From contig NZ_JAQFVF010000020.1 in the NCBI RefSeq assembly GCF_027789125.1, positions 62,001 to 126,000 of the forward strand: a stretch of DNA of 64,000 nt, in the 5' to 3' direction. This document shows, in pieces, positions 43,758-53,659 of the stretch. Origin of the DNA: Paenibacillus aestuarii (GTDB lineage: Bacteria; Bacillota; Bacilli; Paenibacillales; NBRC-103111). Both the position numbers and the translations under genes were made by a program. Position 1 is the first letter of the stretch; every line of letters starts with the position of its first letter. The notes under the pieces were generated by a model that saw only the letters and a program-made list of their open reading frames with translations, did not search any database and was not told the origin of the DNA.

Positions 43758-44750
43758 ATGAGTTTTTTTAAACGTCTAAAAGAGAGTATTTCCAGCAAGG
43801 CTGAAGCGGTAACGAATAAATTTAAAGAAGGTCTGGCCAAAACGAGAGATGCGTTCGTGGATCGGGTGGACGACTTGTTCAGTCGCCGCAAGAAGATTGA
43901 CGAAGAATTTTATGAAGAGCTGGAAGAAATTCTTATTGGCGCTGACGTCGGCGTGAACACTGTGCTGAAGCTGATCGATGAGCTACGCGCTGAAGTGAAG
44001 AAGCGCAAAATTGAGAACCCGGCCGAGCTGCAGCCGATTTTGTCCGAGAAGCTGATTGGCTTGCTGAAAGGCGATGCCCAAGCGGGCTTGAATATGAATC
44101 CGGATGGGCTCACTGTCATTCTGTTCGTCGGTGTAAACGGCGTCGGCAAGACGACGACGATCGGAAAGATGGCTCATATGTTCAAATCCCAGGGGAAAAA
44201 GGTGCTGATGGCTGCAGGCGACACGTTCCGTGCAGGCGCGATCGAGCAATTGGAAACTTGGGGCCAACGTGTCGGGGTAGACGTCATTAAGCAGCAATCC
44301 GGCGCAGATCCTGCCGCGGTCATGTACGACGCTGTTCAGGCGGCGAAGACGCGCGGTGTCGATGTGCTGCTCTGCGATACGGCGGGCCGCTTGCAAAATA
44401 AAGTGAACCTGATGGAAGAGCTGAACAAAATTTACCGCGTCATTCAACGCGAAGTGCCGGGCGCGCCACATGAGGTAATCCTTGTGCTGGACGCAACGAC
44501 AGGCCAGAATGCACTGAGCCAAGCCAAGCTGTTTGGTGAAAAATCCGGCCTAACAGGTCTGGTCTTGTCCAAGCTTGACGGCACGGCCAAAGGCGGCATC
44601 GTCGTCGCCATCCGCCAAGAGCTGTCGCTGCCGGTGAAGTTCGTCGGTTTAGGCGAGAAGATGGATGATCTGCAGCCGTTTGATTCGGAGCAATTCGTGC
44701 ATGCACTATTCGGCAAATGGATAAACGAACAAAAAGAAGAAAACGAATAA
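43758..44750 (+). CDS. ftsY: SRP receptor FtsY
   Basis: Membrane-docking GTPase for ribosome-nascent chains. 330 residues with the short basic N-terminal A region, then the NG domain: GVNGVGKTTTIGK (G1, K131), DTFRAGAIEQL, DTAGRLQ, TKLDGTAKGG. AGGAGGA SD before ATG 43758. Terminator follows directly. Confidence 0.97.
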   Translation: MSFFKRLKESISSKAEAVTNKFKEGLAKTRDAFVDRVDDLFSRRKKIDEEFYEELEEILIGADVGVNTVLKLIDELRAEVKKRKIENPAELQPILSEKLIGLLKGDAQAGLNMNPDGLTVILFVGVNGVGKTTTIGKMAHMFKSQGKKVLMAAGDTFRAGAIEQLETWGQRVGVDVIKQQSGADPAAVMYDAVQAAKTRGVDVLLCDTAGRLQNKVNLMEELNKIYRVIQREVPGAPHEVILVLDATTGQNALSQAKLFGEKSGLTGLVLSKLDGTAKGGIVVAIRQELSLPVKFVGLGEKMDDLQPFDSEQFVHALFGKWINEQKEENE

Positions 44751-44790
44751 AATCCTTGCCGTTCGCGCGTCGGACGGCGGGATTTTTTTT
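44751..44790 (+). terminator. Terminator after ftsY
   Basis: AATCC-GCCGT / ACGGC-GGATT stem with a small bulge, then TTTTTTTT. Confidence 0.8.
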
Positions 44791-44816
44791 CTTTTGCCAC
44801 TGACAAGGTTAAATGC

Positions 44817-44845
44817 TTGACATTGGTTCGGGAATTCAGTATGAT
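44817..44845 (+). promoter_or_regulatory. SigA promoter of ylxM-ffh
   Basis: TTGACA, 17-bp spacer, TATGAT, 52 bases before ylxM. Confidence 0.85.
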
Positions 44846-44896
44846 AGGTTCTGTTGTGCTGCTGTCAAGGATTCAACCTTTACGGAGGTGGCTATA

Positions 44897-45247
44897 GTGC
44901 CCATGGATCAAATGCTGGAGAAAACGAATCGGATCAACCTGCTGTTTGACTTCTATGAGCCTTTGTTGACGGAAAAGCAGCGAACTTTCTTGCAATTGTA
45001 TTTCCATGACGATTATTCGCTCGGTGAGATTGCCGAGAACTTTGAAATCAGCCGCCAAGCGGTTTATGAACATATTAAGCGGGCGGAACAGACGCTGCGC
45101 GATTACGAGAATAAGCTACAGCTGTTACATAAGCATGAACAGCGCGTCAAGCTTCGTGTAGAGCTTGAACAAATACTGGATCAATGCGATCCGGAGCTAA
45201 AGAGGAAATCAGGCGCGCTTTTTGATACAATGATTGGGATAGATTGA
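44897..45247 (+). CDS. ylxM: YlxM, SRP-associated helix-turn-helix protein
   Basis: A 116-residue sigma70 region-4-like protein: [24 protein letters not shown] then [14 protein letters not shown]. YlxM homologues bind or tune the signal recognition particle (in Streptococcus) and always precede ffh. GTG 44897 has GGAGGTGG 6-7 bases upstream; ATG 44903 is less well spaced. Overlaps nothing; ffh begins 23 bases later. Confidence 0.9.
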   Translation: MPMDQMLEKTNRINLLFDFYEPLLTEKQRTFLQLYFHDDYSLGEIAENFEISRQAVYEHIKRAEQTLRDYENKLQLLHKHEQRVKLRVELEQILDQCDPELKRKSGALFDTMIGID

Positions 45248-45270
45248 TAAATGCTTAGGAGGTGAAGCGC

Positions 45271-46638
45271 ATGGCATTTGAAGGATTGGCAAACCGATTG
45301 CAGAACGTATTCGGCAAGTTGAGAAGCAAAGGTAAGCTATCGGAAGAAGATGTTGGCGAAGCGCTTCGCGAAGTTCGGTTAGCGCTGCTGGAAGCGGATG
45401 TTAACTTTAAAGTCGTCAAAGATTTTATTGCGAAAGTCAGAGAGCAAGCTGTCGGTCAGGAAGTAATGAAATCTTTCACACCTGGCATGGTTGTCATCGA
45501 TATCGTAAACAAAGAACTGACGGCTTTAATGGGCGGTACGCAGAGCAAGCTGGCGCGTTCCAACCGGCCGCCGACGGTCATCATGATGGCAGGTTTGCAA
45601 GGGGCTGGTAAGACGACGTCTTCAGGCAAATTGGCGAAGATGCTGCAGAAGCAGAATCACCGCCCGCTCATGGTCGCCTGCGATATTTACCGACCTGCTG
45701 CTATTAAGCAGCTGCAAGTGCTCGGCGAGCAGTTGAAGGTTCCCGTATTTGCGATGGGCGATCAGGTGAACCCGGTCGACATTGCCAAAGCTGGCCTGCA
45801 GCACGCCAAGGATAATGGCAACGATTATGTCATCATTGATACGGCCGGACGATTGCACATTGACGAAGCGTTGATGGACGAGCTGAAAAATGTGCGCGAG
45901 GCGGTACAGCCGGACGAGATTTTGCTGGTCGTCGACGCGATGACAGGTCAGGATGCCGTCAATGTGGCGGAGAGCTTCCATAAGCAGTTGGAATTGACCG
46001 GTGTCGTACTGACGAAGCTTGACGGCGATACCCGCGGTGGTGCGGCATTATCGGTTAAGGCCGTAACCGGCTGCCCGATCAAATTCGCTGCCAGCGGCGA
46101 GAAGATGGACGCCCTAGAACCGTTCTTCCCGGATCGGATGGCATCGCGGATTCTCGGTATGGGTGATATGCTCACGTTGATCGAGAAGGCGCAAGCCGGT
46201 ATCGATATGGATAAGGCGAAAGAGATGGAGCGCAAGATGCGCAACGCCGAATTCACCTTCGACGATTTCCTGGAGCAGATGGAGCAGGTGAAGAAGCTTG
46301 GACCGCTGGATCAAATCCTCGATATGCTACCTGGTGCGAACAAAATCAAGGGCATGAAGGATTTGAAAGTAGACGATAAGCAGATGGCGCGTGTCGAGGC
46401 CATTGTAAAATCGATGACCAAAGAAGAGAAGGTCAAGCCTGAGCTGCTGAACGCCAGTCGCCGCAAGCGGATTGCACTGGGAAGCGGCAATTCGGTTCAG
46501 GAAGTCAATCGTTTCATCAAGCAGTTCGAGGACATGCGCAAAATGATGAAGCAATTCTCTGGTATGATGGGTCCGAAAGGGGCCAAAGGCCTCAAAAACA
46601 TGAAAAAGCTAGGCAAAGGGTTTAAATTCCCTTTCTAA
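45271..46638 (+). CDS. ffh: Signal recognition particle protein Ffh
   Basis: 455 residues: N and G domains with GLQGAGKTT (K114), [19 protein letters not shown], and a Met-rich M domain (about 300-455) that binds 4.5S RNA and signal peptides, ending [14 protein letters not shown] and a basic tail. TAGGAGGTG SD 7 bases before ATG 45271. Confidence 0.97.
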   Translation: MAFEGLANRLQNVFGKLRSKGKLSEEDVGEALREVRLALLEADVNFKVVKDFIAKVREQAVGQEVMKSFTPGMVVIDIVNKELTALMGGTQSKLARSNRPPTVIMMAGLQGAGKTTSSGKLAKMLQKQNHRPLMVACDIYRPAAIKQLQVLGEQLKVPVFAMGDQVNPVDIAKAGLQHAKDNGNDYVIIDTAGRLHIDEALMDELKNVREAVQPDEILLVVDAMTGQDAVNVAESFHKQLELTGVVLTKLDGDTRGGAALSVKAVTGCPIKFAASGEKMDALEPFFPDRMASRILGMGDMLTLIEKAQAGIDMDKAKEMERKMRNAEFTFDDFLEQMEQVKKLGPLDQILDMLPGANKIKGMKDLKVDDKQMARVEAIVKSMTKEEKVKPELLNASRRKRIALGSGNSVQEVNRFIKQFEDMRKMMKQFSGMMGPKGAKGLKNMKKLGKGFKFPF

Positions 46639-46681
46639 ATATTCATTCATTTTTTATCCTATGTTGGAGGTGATTTTCAAA

Positions 46682-46954
46682 ATGGCAGTACGTATTCGTC
46701 TGAAACGTATGGGCGCTCACAAAGCTCCTTTCTACCGCGTCGTGGTATCGGATTCCCGTTCCCCTCGTGACGGTCGTTTTATCGAAGAAATCGGTACTTA
46801 CAATCCAGTAGCTCAACCAGCGGCTGTTACTCTTGATGAAGAGAAAGCTCTGAAATGGCTTCAAACTGGTGCGCAACCATCCGATACAGTTCGCAGTCTG
46901 TTCAGCAAAGCAGGTCTGATGACTAAATTTCACGAGCTGAAACAACAGAAGTAA
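46682..46954 (+). CDS. rpsP: Ribosomal protein S16
   Basis: 90 residues, [11 protein letters not shown] start, [22 protein letters not shown] 46682 after TGGAGGTGA. Usual place between ffh and khpA. Confidence 0.97.
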   Translation: MAVRIRLKRMGAHKAPFYRVVVSDSRSPRDGRFIEEIGTYNPVAQPAAVTLDEEKALKWLQTGAQPSDTVRSLFSKAGLMTKFHELKQQK

Positions 46955-46980
46955 TCTGTTAACTTTCGGAGGGTATGTTC

Positions 46981-47211
46981 ATGAAGGATCTTATCACGGT
47001 TATTGCTAAGGCTCTTGTTGATCATCCGGAAGAAGTGCGTGTCACGGTGCAGGAGAAAGATGACAAGATTGAGTACCGGCTTTCTGTTCACCCCGACGAT
47101 GTCGGTAAGGTGATCGGCAAGCAGGGCAAAATCGCGAAGTCGCTCCGCACTGTGGTTACGTCTGCAGCAGTGAAAGAAACCAAACGTGTAGCTGTAGAGA
47201 TTGTTTCATAG
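46981..47211 (+). CDS. khpA: KH-domain RNA-binding protein KhpA (YlqC)
   Basis: 76 residues, single KH domain with GKVIGKQGKIAKSLR (GxxG motif GKQG). Forms the KhpA/KhpB RNA-binding pair in other Bacillota. ATG 46981 is 7 bases after CGGAGGG; ATG 46975 is too close. A terminator follows, where B. subtilis has ylqD. Confidence 0.93.
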   Translation: MKDLITVIAKALVDHPEEVRVTVQEKDDKIEYRLSVHPDDVGKVIGKQGKIAKSLRTVVTSAAVKETKRVAVEIVS

Positions 47212-47215
47212 TGAA

Positions 47216-47245
47216 AAGGGTTAGGAATCATTTCCTAACCTTTTT
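47216..47245 (+). terminator. Terminator after khpA
   Basis: GGTTAGGAA, TCAT, TTCCTAACC, then TTTTT; perfect 9-bp stem. Confidence 0.85.
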
Positions 47246-47332
47246 CTTATATATCAAGACCCCTGCAAAGTATTAAGATAAACCTTCGTTGGGTATGCTT
47301 CATTTTGTGGGGATATAGGAGGCATACGAAGC

Positions 47333-47848
47333 ATGAGTGAGAAGTTGTATACGGTTGGCAAAATCGTGAACACCCACGGCATTCGGGGTGAATTGAAAAT
47401 TATTCCAGAGACGGATTTTCCGGAACGCTTTGCCAAGGGCAGCGAGCTCATTATTGTCGATGCGCACAATAAGCAAACGCCGGTGACGGTTGGCACCTCC
47501 CGCTTACATAAAAATATGTACATTGTCCAATTCACGCAGCATTCCAACATTAATGACGTGGAGAAGTTCAAAGGTTCCTTGCTTAAGGTGGAAGGGAAGT
47601 TCCAGCAGCCTCTGGAAGAAGGCGAGTATTATTACCACGAGATCATTGGCTGCAAAGTGATTACGGAGGAAGGCGAAGAGCTCGGGCTTATTAAGGAAGT
47701 GCTGACGCCTGGCGCCAACGACGTATGGGTCGTCGCTTTGCCGAAAGGCAAGGAGCTGCTGCTGCCTGTAATTGACGATGTGATCCTCGATGTGAATGTC
47801 GCTGACAAAACGATTCGTGTCCATGTCATGGAAGGACTGCTGGAATGA
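47333..47848 (+). CDS. rimM: Ribosome maturation factor RimM
   Basis: Assists 30S head assembly. 171 residues: N-terminal barrel [15 protein letters not shown] and PRC domain ([11 protein letters not shown] ... [15 protein letters not shown]). AGGAGG SD 10 bases upstream. ATGA overlap with trmD. Confidence 0.95.
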   Translation: MSEKLYTVGKIVNTHGIRGELKIIPETDFPERFAKGSELIIVDAHNKQTPVTVGTSRLHKNMYIVQFTQHSNINDVEKFKGSLLKVEGKFQQPLEEGEYYYHEIIGCKVITEEGEELGLIKEVLTPGANDVWVVALPKGKELLLPVIDDVILDVNVADKTIRVHVMEGLLE

Positions 47849-48609
47849 GAATTGATGTATTGACGCTTTTTCCGGAAATGTTTGCAGGCGTGTTTTCCTC
47901 CAGCATTCTTGGAAAAGCTAAGGATAAAGGAATTGTATCGCTGAACACGGTTAATTTCCGCGATTATTCCAATAATAAACATAACACCGTTGATGATTAC
48001 CCGTATGGCGGTGGTGGCGGCATGGTGCTGAAGCCGGAGCCGATTTTTGCGGCTGTCGAGGACTTGCCGGGGTACCGCGCGGCTGATGATGAGACTCAGC
48101 TTTCCCCGAAGCCAAGAGTCATTCTCATGTGCCCGCAGGGCGAGACGTTCTCGCAGCGCAAAGCGGAGGAGCTTGCAGGCGAACAGCATCTCGTGTTTAT
48201 TTGCGGCCATTATGAAGGCTACGATGAGCGCATCAGAGAGCACCTGGTAACGGACGAGCTGTCGATAGGGGATTATGTTCTGACTGGCGGGGAACTGCCC
48301 GCAATGGTCGTTATTGACAGCGTCGTGAGGTTGCTGCCGGGCGTACTCGGAAATGAAATGTCAGCGGTCACCGATTCATTTAGTACAGGCTTGTTGGAAT
48401 ACCCCCATTACACACGGCCTGTCAAATTTAGAGATTGGGAAGTTCCTGAAGTTCTGATGTCCGGGCACCATGAGAATGTCAAAAACTGGCGGCTGCAGCA
48501 ATCGCTATACCGCACGCTGGAGCGTCGTCCTGACTTATTGGAAGGCCGGGAATTGTCCAAGAAAGAAAAGGTTTGGCTGGAAGAATGGAAAAACAGACAG
48601 AAGGAGTAG
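47845..48609 (+). CDS. trmD: tRNA (guanine37-N1)-methyltransferase
   Basis: SPOUT-fold methyltransferase making m1G37. 254 residues, [13 protein letters not shown] start, [34 protein letters not shown], and a helical C-terminal domain. Starts within the rimM stop (ATGA), so translation is coupled. Confidence 0.96.
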   Translation: MRIDVLTLFPEMFAGVFSSSILGKAKDKGIVSLNTVNFRDYSNNKHNTVDDYPYGGGGGMVLKPEPIFAAVEDLPGYRAADDETQLSPKPRVILMCPQGETFSQRKAEELAGEQHLVFICGHYEGYDERIREHLVTDELSIGDYVLTGGELPAMVVIDSVVRLLPGVLGNEMSAVTDSFSTGLLEYPHYTRPVKFRDWEVPEVLMSGHHENVKNWRLQQSLYRTLERRPDLLEGRELSKKEKVWLEEWKNRQKE

Positions 48610-48627
48610 CCCCCAAAAACTTCTCTA

Positions 48628-48656
48628 TTGAATTTCTATTCTCTCTGTGGTAATAT
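48628..48656 (+). promoter_or_regulatory. SigA-type promoter of rplS
   Basis: TTGAAT, 17-bp spacer, TAATAT, 115 bases upstream of rplS. Confidence 0.6.
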
Positions 48657-48770
48657 AATTTCTGTTGCGAATTTTTATTTGCTTTGAGTCTGGTGGTCCT
48701 CTACGCGTTACAGCTTGTCATACATCGTAGATAGCGGAATGAACACCTGTGTGGAAGGAGGAAGTCAACT
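48657..48770 (+). ncRNA. rplS 5' leader, candidate L19 leader RNA
   Basis: About 110 untranslated bases between the promoter and rplS. A CTACG / CGTAG stem (48701-48731) and an ACAC / GTGT hairpin just before the SD are visible. Bacilli have an L19 autoregulatory leader at this position; I cannot confirm the match by eye. Confidence 0.4.
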
Positions 48771-49112
48771 ATGAATCTGATTCAAGAGATTACGAAGGAA
48801 CAACTGCGTACGGATATCCCTGCATTCCGTCCAGGCGACACACTGAAAGTACACGTAAAAGTTATCGAGGGTTCCCGTGAGCGTATTCAGCTGTTCGAAG
48901 GTGTTGTGATCAAACGCCGCGGCGGTGGAATTAGCGAAACGTTTACCGTTCGTAAAATTTCTTACGGTGTTGGTGTGGAGAGAACATTCCCATTCCACTC
49001 TCCGCGGATCGACAAGATTGAAGTGGCTCGCCGTGGTAAAGTTCGTCGTGCGAAACTCTACTATCTGCGTGGTCTTCGCGGTAAAGCAGCAAGAATTAAA
49101 GAGATTCGATAA
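48771..49112 (+). CDS. rplS: Ribosomal protein L19
   Basis: 113 residues, [56 protein letters not shown] before ATG 48771. Promoter and leader of its own, terminator downstream. Confidence 0.97.
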   Translation: MNLIQEITKEQLRTDIPAFRPGDTLKVHVKVIEGSRERIQLFEGVVIKRRGGGISETFTVRKISYGVGVERTFPFHSPRIDKIEVARRGKVRRAKLYYLRGLRGKAARIKEIR

Positions 49113-49118
49113 GAAACC

Positions 49119-49147
49119 GGGGGGCTTGTTTAGGCAAGTCTCCTTTT
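49119..49147 (+). terminator. Terminator after rplS
   Basis: GGGGGGCTTG / CAAGTCTCC stem with G-U pairs, then TTTT. Confidence 0.75.
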
Positions 49148-49226
49148 CATTTCTCTGAAGTACATATTTAAGCAACAAACAGCAATTCACATACATAAGC
49201 CCGAAACTGGAAAGAGGCGATCCGAG

Positions 49227-49847
49227 ATGGAACAGAAAGATCTAGAACAGCCTTACAACAATGAACCGTCCGCAGAAACGGGAAAGGCTCCGGTCAAAAC
49301 AGCGAAAAGCGAAACATGGGAATGGATTAAAGCGCTCGTGATTGCCGGAGTATTGGTCATTATTATCCGCTGGTTTCTGTTTTCTCCTTTCATCGTTGAT
49401 GGAGATTCGATGCGGCCTAACTTTTTTACAGGCGAGCGTCTTATTGTGAACAAAATTATTTATGACATCCGCCAACCGAAGCGTGGGGAAGTCATCGTGT
49501 TCCATGCGCCAGAGGGCAAAGATTACATCAAACGCGTGATCGCGCTTCCAGGGGAAACCGTTAAGGTGGATGGCGATAAAGTGTATATTAACGGCAAAGA
49601 GATTGATCAGCAGTTTATTCAGGCGGCAATTGATCAAGCCATTAAGGATGGCCATCCTTACAATACGCTTGCGAACTTCCCGGAGACCAAAGTGCCGGAT
49701 AACGAAATTTTTGCGATGGGCGATAACCGTCCGAACAGCAAGGACAGCCGGGATAAGCGCGTAGGCTTTGTGCCGTACGATAAAATCGTTGGCCGTGCCG
49801 AAGTTATCTTCTGGCCGCTCAATAAAATCAGTTTCATACATTTCTAG
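49227..49847 (+). CDS. lepB: Type I signal peptidase
   Basis: 206 residues: a cytoplasmic N-terminus, one membrane helix (about 34-54), then the extracytoplasmic catalytic domain with nucleophile S61 (GDSMRP) and general base K102 ([10 protein letters not shown]); [14 protein letters not shown] is box E. SipS-like single-helix form. GAGGCGA SD before ATG 49227. It is followed after 10 bases by rbgA; in B. subtilis no sip gene sits here. Confidence 0.95.
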   Translation: MEQKDLEQPYNNEPSAETGKAPVKTAKSETWEWIKALVIAGVLVIIIRWFLFSPFIVDGDSMRPNFFTGERLIVNKIIYDIRQPKRGEVIVFHAPEGKDYIKRVIALPGETVKVDGDKVYINGKEIDQQFIQAAIDQAIKDGHPYNTLANFPETKVPDNEIFAMGDNRPNSKDSRDKRVGFVPYDKIVGRAEVIFWPLNKISFIHF

Positions 49848-49857
49848 AGGTGAAAAT

Positions 49858-50727
49858 ATGACCATTCAATGGTTTCCCGGCCATATGACCAAAGCCCGCA
49901 GACAAATCGAAGACAAGCTTAAGCTGATCGATGTTGTCATCGAGCTGTTGGATGCCCGCATTCCCCTCTCCAGCCGGAACCCGATGGTAGATGAAATATT
50001 AAAGGGCAAGCCGAGGATGGTGCTGCTCAACAAGCATGATCTGGCAGACCCGGTCGTTACGGCGGAGTGGGTGCGCTATTTTGCCGATCAAGGCCTTCAA
50101 GCGCTGCCGATCGACGCCGCAAGCGGCACTCAGGTGAAAGAGATTTTACCGCGGGCAAAAGCGCTCTGGGCTCATAAAATCGAAAGCCAGCTTCGCAAAG
50201 GTATCAACCCGCGCGCTATCCGGGCACTCATCGTCGGCATCCCGAATGTGGGTAAGTCCACATTGATTAATCAGTTGGCCGGCAAGAAGATTGCCGCGAC
50301 CGGCGATAAGCCGGGCGTCACCAAGGGCCAGCAGTGGATCAAGGTCGGTACGGAGATGGATCTGTTGGACACGCCAGGGATTTTGTGGCCGAAATTCGAA
50401 GACCAGATGGTAGGGCTTCGACTCGCAGCCACCGGTGCGATTAAGGAAGAAATTCTCCACTTGGATGAAGTAGCTTTCTTTTCGATTAAGTACATGGTGC
50501 AGCATTACGGCACTGCCCTGCAGGAACGATTTGGCATTGCAGAAATGCCGGATGACCTCGATGACCCGAATCAAATCGTATCGGTCATGGAAGCCATCGG
50601 CCGCAAGCGCGGAGCCATCGTCAGCGGCGGCAAAGTGGATTTGGACAAAGCCTCCCTCATCATTATCCGCGACTTACGAGCGGGTAAGCTGGGGCGGATC
50701 AGCTTGGAAAAGCCGACAGATTATTAA
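49858..50727 (+). CDS. rbgA: 50S assembly GTPase RbgA (YlqF)
   Basis: Circularly permuted GTPase needed for late 50S assembly. 289 residues with G4 (NKHD) before G1 ([10 protein letters not shown]133) and G3 (DTPG), then a C-terminal ANTAR-like helical domain. [17 protein letters not shown] start. ATG 49858 has AGAGGTGA upstream; a longer frame from 49768 runs back through lepB and is not used. Confidence 0.96.
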   Translation: MTIQWFPGHMTKARRQIEDKLKLIDVVIELLDARIPLSSRNPMVDEILKGKPRMVLLNKHDLADPVVTAEWVRYFADQGLQALPIDAASGTQVKEILPRAKALWAHKIESQLRKGINPRAIRALIVGIPNVGKSTLINQLAGKKIAATGDKPGVTKGQQWIKVGTEMDLLDTPGILWPKFEDQMVGLRLAATGAIKEEILHLDEVAFFSIKYMVQHYGTALQERFGIAEMPDDLDDPNQIVSVMEAIGRKRGAIVSGGKVDLDKASLIIIRDLRAGKLGRISLEKPTDY

Positions 50728-50733
50728 GATTGA

Positions 50734-50778
50734 AACCACGTCAAGTTTCAGCCGGGGGCTGAGCGGGCGTGGTTTTTT
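50734..50778 (+). terminator. Terminator after rbgA
   Basis: AACCACG / CGTGGTT outer stem with an inner CAGCC GGG GGCTG hairpin, then TTTT. Confidence 0.8.
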
Positions 50779-51078
50779 GTTTTCTGGCCAGAGGTCAGGT
50801 GGGCGGAAAGGTGCTGCAAGGGAAAAGGTCTGTTTAAGGTGATAGCGAGGAAGAAAATCCGTTTTAGGTGATCGTGAGGGTGAGTGCATAACTCGCAAGG
50901 TGGATTAGGCTTACGAGGTCATGTAAAGCTGCGCTGCGTGGAAGGATGGCGGGAAACCAGCGCTAGTTTATCAGAAACATAAACGGAATGATGTTCCTTT
51001 TTTATCCAGTTCGGTTTTTCATCTGGCTTGCTCAAGTCATCTTCATTTATAATGTAGGGATGGAAAGGGGCGAAAGCC
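50779..51078. other. Intergenic region before rnhB
   Basis: 300 bp without a gene that I can support. It is purine-rich on the plus strand. TATAAT at 51048-51053 is a likely -10 of rnhB. Confidence 0.5.
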
Positions 51079-51723
51079 ATGCTGGAGTATGAAAAACGAA
51101 TATGGGAGCTGGGCTTCACCCGCATTGCCGGGATTGATGAAGTAGGGCGGGGCTGTTTGTTCGGCGATGTTGTCGCGGCAGCGGTTATTTTGCCTCAAGG
51201 CTATGTTTTAGAGGAAGTGAATGATTCGAAAAAACTGTCCGAAAAGAAGCGGAATGCGCTTTTTGAGCAGATCATGAATGAAGCGCTGGCCGTTGGCGTC
51301 GGCATTGTCGATGTAGCAACGATTGAAGCCATCAACATTAAGCAAGCTGCGCGCCTGGCGATGAAGCAGGCCGTCGAACAGTTGGGCATAGTGCCTGATT
51401 ATTTGTTAGTGGACGCAGAGAACGTCGATTCAGAAATCGAGCAAGAGGCAATTATTCACGGAGATGCGCTTAGCCAGTCGATTGCAGCCGCTTCGATCAT
51501 CGCGAAGGTGACGAGAGATCGCATGTGCGAGGAATGGGACGCCATTTATCCTGAATATGGACTTGCTGTACATAAAGGTTATGCAACGAAGCATCACAGA
51601 GAAATGCTGCTCCGTTTTGGACCATCAGATCTGCATCGGAAGTTGTTTATTCGCAAAATTATGGCTCAATTTGAAGTGAGCGAACAGCAAGTCGAACAAT
51701 TGGAGCTGTTTGCCGAAGGTTAA
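51079..51723 (+). CDS. rnhB: Ribonuclease HII
   Basis: Removes ribonucleotides and RNA in RNA/DNA hybrids. 214 residues. Active-site D20-E21 (GIDEVGRG), D112 (LLVDAEN), and HKGYATKHH near 160. The segment after GRG is CLFGDVV rather than the usual PLAGPVV, a local deviation near the active site. GAAAGGGGCGA SD before ATG 51079. Confidence 0.94.
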   Translation: MLEYEKRIWELGFTRIAGIDEVGRGCLFGDVVAAAVILPQGYVLEEVNDSKKLSEKKRNALFEQIMNEALAVGVGIVDVATIEAINIKQAARLAMKQAVEQLGIVPDYLLVDAENVDSEIEQEAIIHGDALSQSIAAASIIAKVTRDRMCEEWDAIYPEYGLAVHKGYATKHHREMLLRFGPSDLHRKLFIRKIMAQFEVSEQQVEQLELFAEG

Positions 51724-51796
51724 GTAAAAAATATCAGGCTTTTTACCGATATCATATACATAACAAGGCGATGGAAACGTTCCGAGGTGAGAGCAT

Positions 51797-53659
51797 ATGA
51801 ATATTAGCGGTCTTATACGAAATTTGGTTGGCGAACTGACTGCCTCGGACAGTAAAACGTTGGAGCTCAAGGTCGGACAAATTGTAAAAGGTGTCGTACT
51901 GCAGCTGCTGAACGACCAGGAAGCGGTTTTGAACATTAGTGGCGTTCAAGTTAGAGCGAAGCTGGAGACACCGCTCAAGCAGGGCGATGTGACGATGCTT
52001 CAGGTGCAGCCTGAATCCAACGGCGGACAAGTTATGCTGAAGCCGCTTGCGTCATCGAACGTCCAGATTGCCGATGATTCGTTCAGCGAGCTGCTAAAGG
52101 ATTTTGCTGTCAAAGATACGGCATCGAACCGGCAATTGGTGCAGACGATGCAGCAAGCGGGGGTTTCGTTAACGAAAGAAACGGTGAAGGATTTTGCTTC
52201 TTTGTTAAGCGTTGTCCCAGAAGGTGTTAGCAAAGATGAATTTATGCAAGCGGCAGTGCTTGCTTATAAGAAGGGGCTTCCGCTGACAGAGGAAACAGTA
52301 AGCGCTCTGCGGCAGGCAACCGCCGGGCCTCCTGTCGGCGAAGTGCTGGAGCGGCTGGAGCAGCGGGCATCCGCTCTGCTGCAGGAGCAACCGTCACACC
52401 CTGCCGCCGCGACGGCGAAGCAGGTGGTGACGCTGCTGCAGGAGCTGCGCGCTTCCGTCGCAGCTGCGGGATTGCCACAGCCGCCGGCAGGCGACCCGAA
52501 GGTCGCGCCCGCGGCTGTGACCACGCCTGCTGGCGAAGCAGCAGGCGGCGTAACCGCCGGCTCGGCGCAGCCGCCGGCGGCAGAGTCAGCGGCCGCCCGC
52601 TCCGCGGTGGCGGCAGAGCCAGCGGCCGCCCGCTCCGCGGCGGCGGCAGAGCCAGCGGCCGCCCGCCCCGCGGTGGCGGCAGAGCCAGCGGCCGCCCGCT
52701 CTGCGGTGGCGGCAGAGCCAGTGGCCGCCCGCTCCGCGGTGGCGGCCGGGCCGCTGCAGGCTCAAGCGCTGAGCGCTGAGCCTGGCCGCGCGAGCGAACC
52801 GCCTGCGGCAGGTTCGCTTCAGGCGCCGCCGGCGAAGCCGGAGGCGGCGGCCACGCCGGCTGGCGCGAGCCATGCCGCGCCAGCCGAGCCCGCAGATGAT
52901 CCAGCGCCGAACTGGATCAGCAAGCTGCTCAAAGCCGTAGGCGTGGAGCACGAGGCTCATCTGGCGAAGCTGGATCAGGCTGAGCGCCACGAGGTAATGG
53001 CGCGCCTACGGAACGGCGGAGCTGATCCGCAGCAGGATCTGATCGGCGTGAACAGTTCGCAGGATCACGACGATAAGCCTGCGGCCGATAACTTAAAGAG
53101 TCTGCTGCTGCAGCTGACAGCCTCAGACGATACGCCGGCCCCGCTCCGTGAAGCGGCGAAGGAAGCTATACATCAAATCACAGGTCAGCAGTTGATGCTG
53201 ACGACTGACAAAACTTCCATGTTCACCCACATGACGCTGTTTATCCCATTCTTGAATGGGTCCGGGCAGCAGTCGGCCAGTGTGCACATTCAATCACAGA
53301 AGGGCAAACGCGGGGAAGTTGATGCCAGCAATTGCCGTCTTTTATTCGATTTATCCATGAAAGCAATGGGCAATACGCTGCTCGATGTGCATGTCGTCAA
53401 TAAAATCGTGAGCTTGAACATTCATAACGATCATCCGGCTGTCGCTGCGCTGATGGAGAGCTCCCGAGATGAGTTGACTGCGGCTATGAATAAAGCGGGC
53501 TATCAGTTTTTTTCATTAAAATGCTCGCCTTATCCAACCTTGACAGCCGGCAATGAGAACGACAGCACTGCCAAACCAGCGCAGTTGGATAGCAGCCGGG
53601 CGGATCTGCGTGCGCTTTATCAGCCGAAGACCTATAAAGGAGTGGATCTGCGCGCGTGA
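51797..53659 (+). CDS. FliK-like protein (YlqG position) with Ala/Pro repeat
   Basis: A 620-residue protein. N-terminal part about 1-150 is folded-looking (VGQIVKGVVLQLLNDQEAVLNISG), the middle (about 190-370) is Ala/Pro-rich with five 11-residue repeats of the type AAEPAAARSAV, and the C-terminal about 450-600 resembles the FliK hook-length domain (LFIPFLNGSGQQSASVHI, LDVHVVNKIVSLNIHN). It sits where B. subtilis has ylqG, between rnhB and the FlhB-like ylqH, so a secretion-related role is likely but unproven. AGGTGAGA SD before ATG 51797. Confidence 0.8.
   Translation: MNISGLIRNLVGELTASDSKTLELKVGQIVKGVVLQLLNDQEAVLNISGVQVRAKLETPLKQGDVTMLQVQPESNGGQVMLKPLASSNVQIADDSFSELLKDFAVKDTASNRQLVQTMQQAGVSLTKETVKDFASLLSVVPEGVSKDEFMQAAVLAYKKGLPLTEETVSALRQATAGPPVGEVLERLEQRASALLQEQPSHPAAATAKQVVTLLQELRASVAAAGLPQPPAGDPKVAPAAVTTPAGEAAGGVTAGSAQPPAAESAAARSAVAAEPAAARSAAAAEPAAARPAVAAEPAAARSAVAAEPVAARSAVAAGPLQAQALSAEPGRASEPPAAGSLQAPPAKPEAAATPAGASHAAPAEPADDPAPNWISKLLKAVGVEHEAHLAKLDQAERHEVMARLRNGGADPQQDLIGVNSSQDHDDKPAADNLKSLLLQLTASDDTPAPLREAAKEAIHQITGQQLMLTTDKTSMFTHMTLFIPFLNGSGQQSASVHIQSQKGKRGEVDASNCRLLFDLSMKAMGNTLLDVHVVNKIVSLNIHNDHPAVAALMESSRDELTAAMNKAGYQFFSLKCSPYPTLTAGNENDSTAKPAQLDSSRADLRALYQPKTYKGVDLRA
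52577..52741 (+). repeat. Five tandem 33-bp coding repeats
   Basis: Five head-to-tail units of 33 bp (52577-52609, 52610-52642, 52643-52675, 52676-52708, 52709-52741) differing by one to three bases, each encoding an 11-residue unit such as AAEPAAARSAV. In frame, so copy number can change without a frameshift. Confidence 0.9.

Noticed and set aside
49768..49857. N-terminal extension of rbgA
   Set aside because: Lies in the lepB coding sequence; RbgA starts [10 protein letters not shown].
52586..52990. 134-codon minus-strand frame rich in Arg and Gly
   Set aside because: It is the reverse of the GC-rich 33-bp repeats in the FliK-like gene, not a gene.
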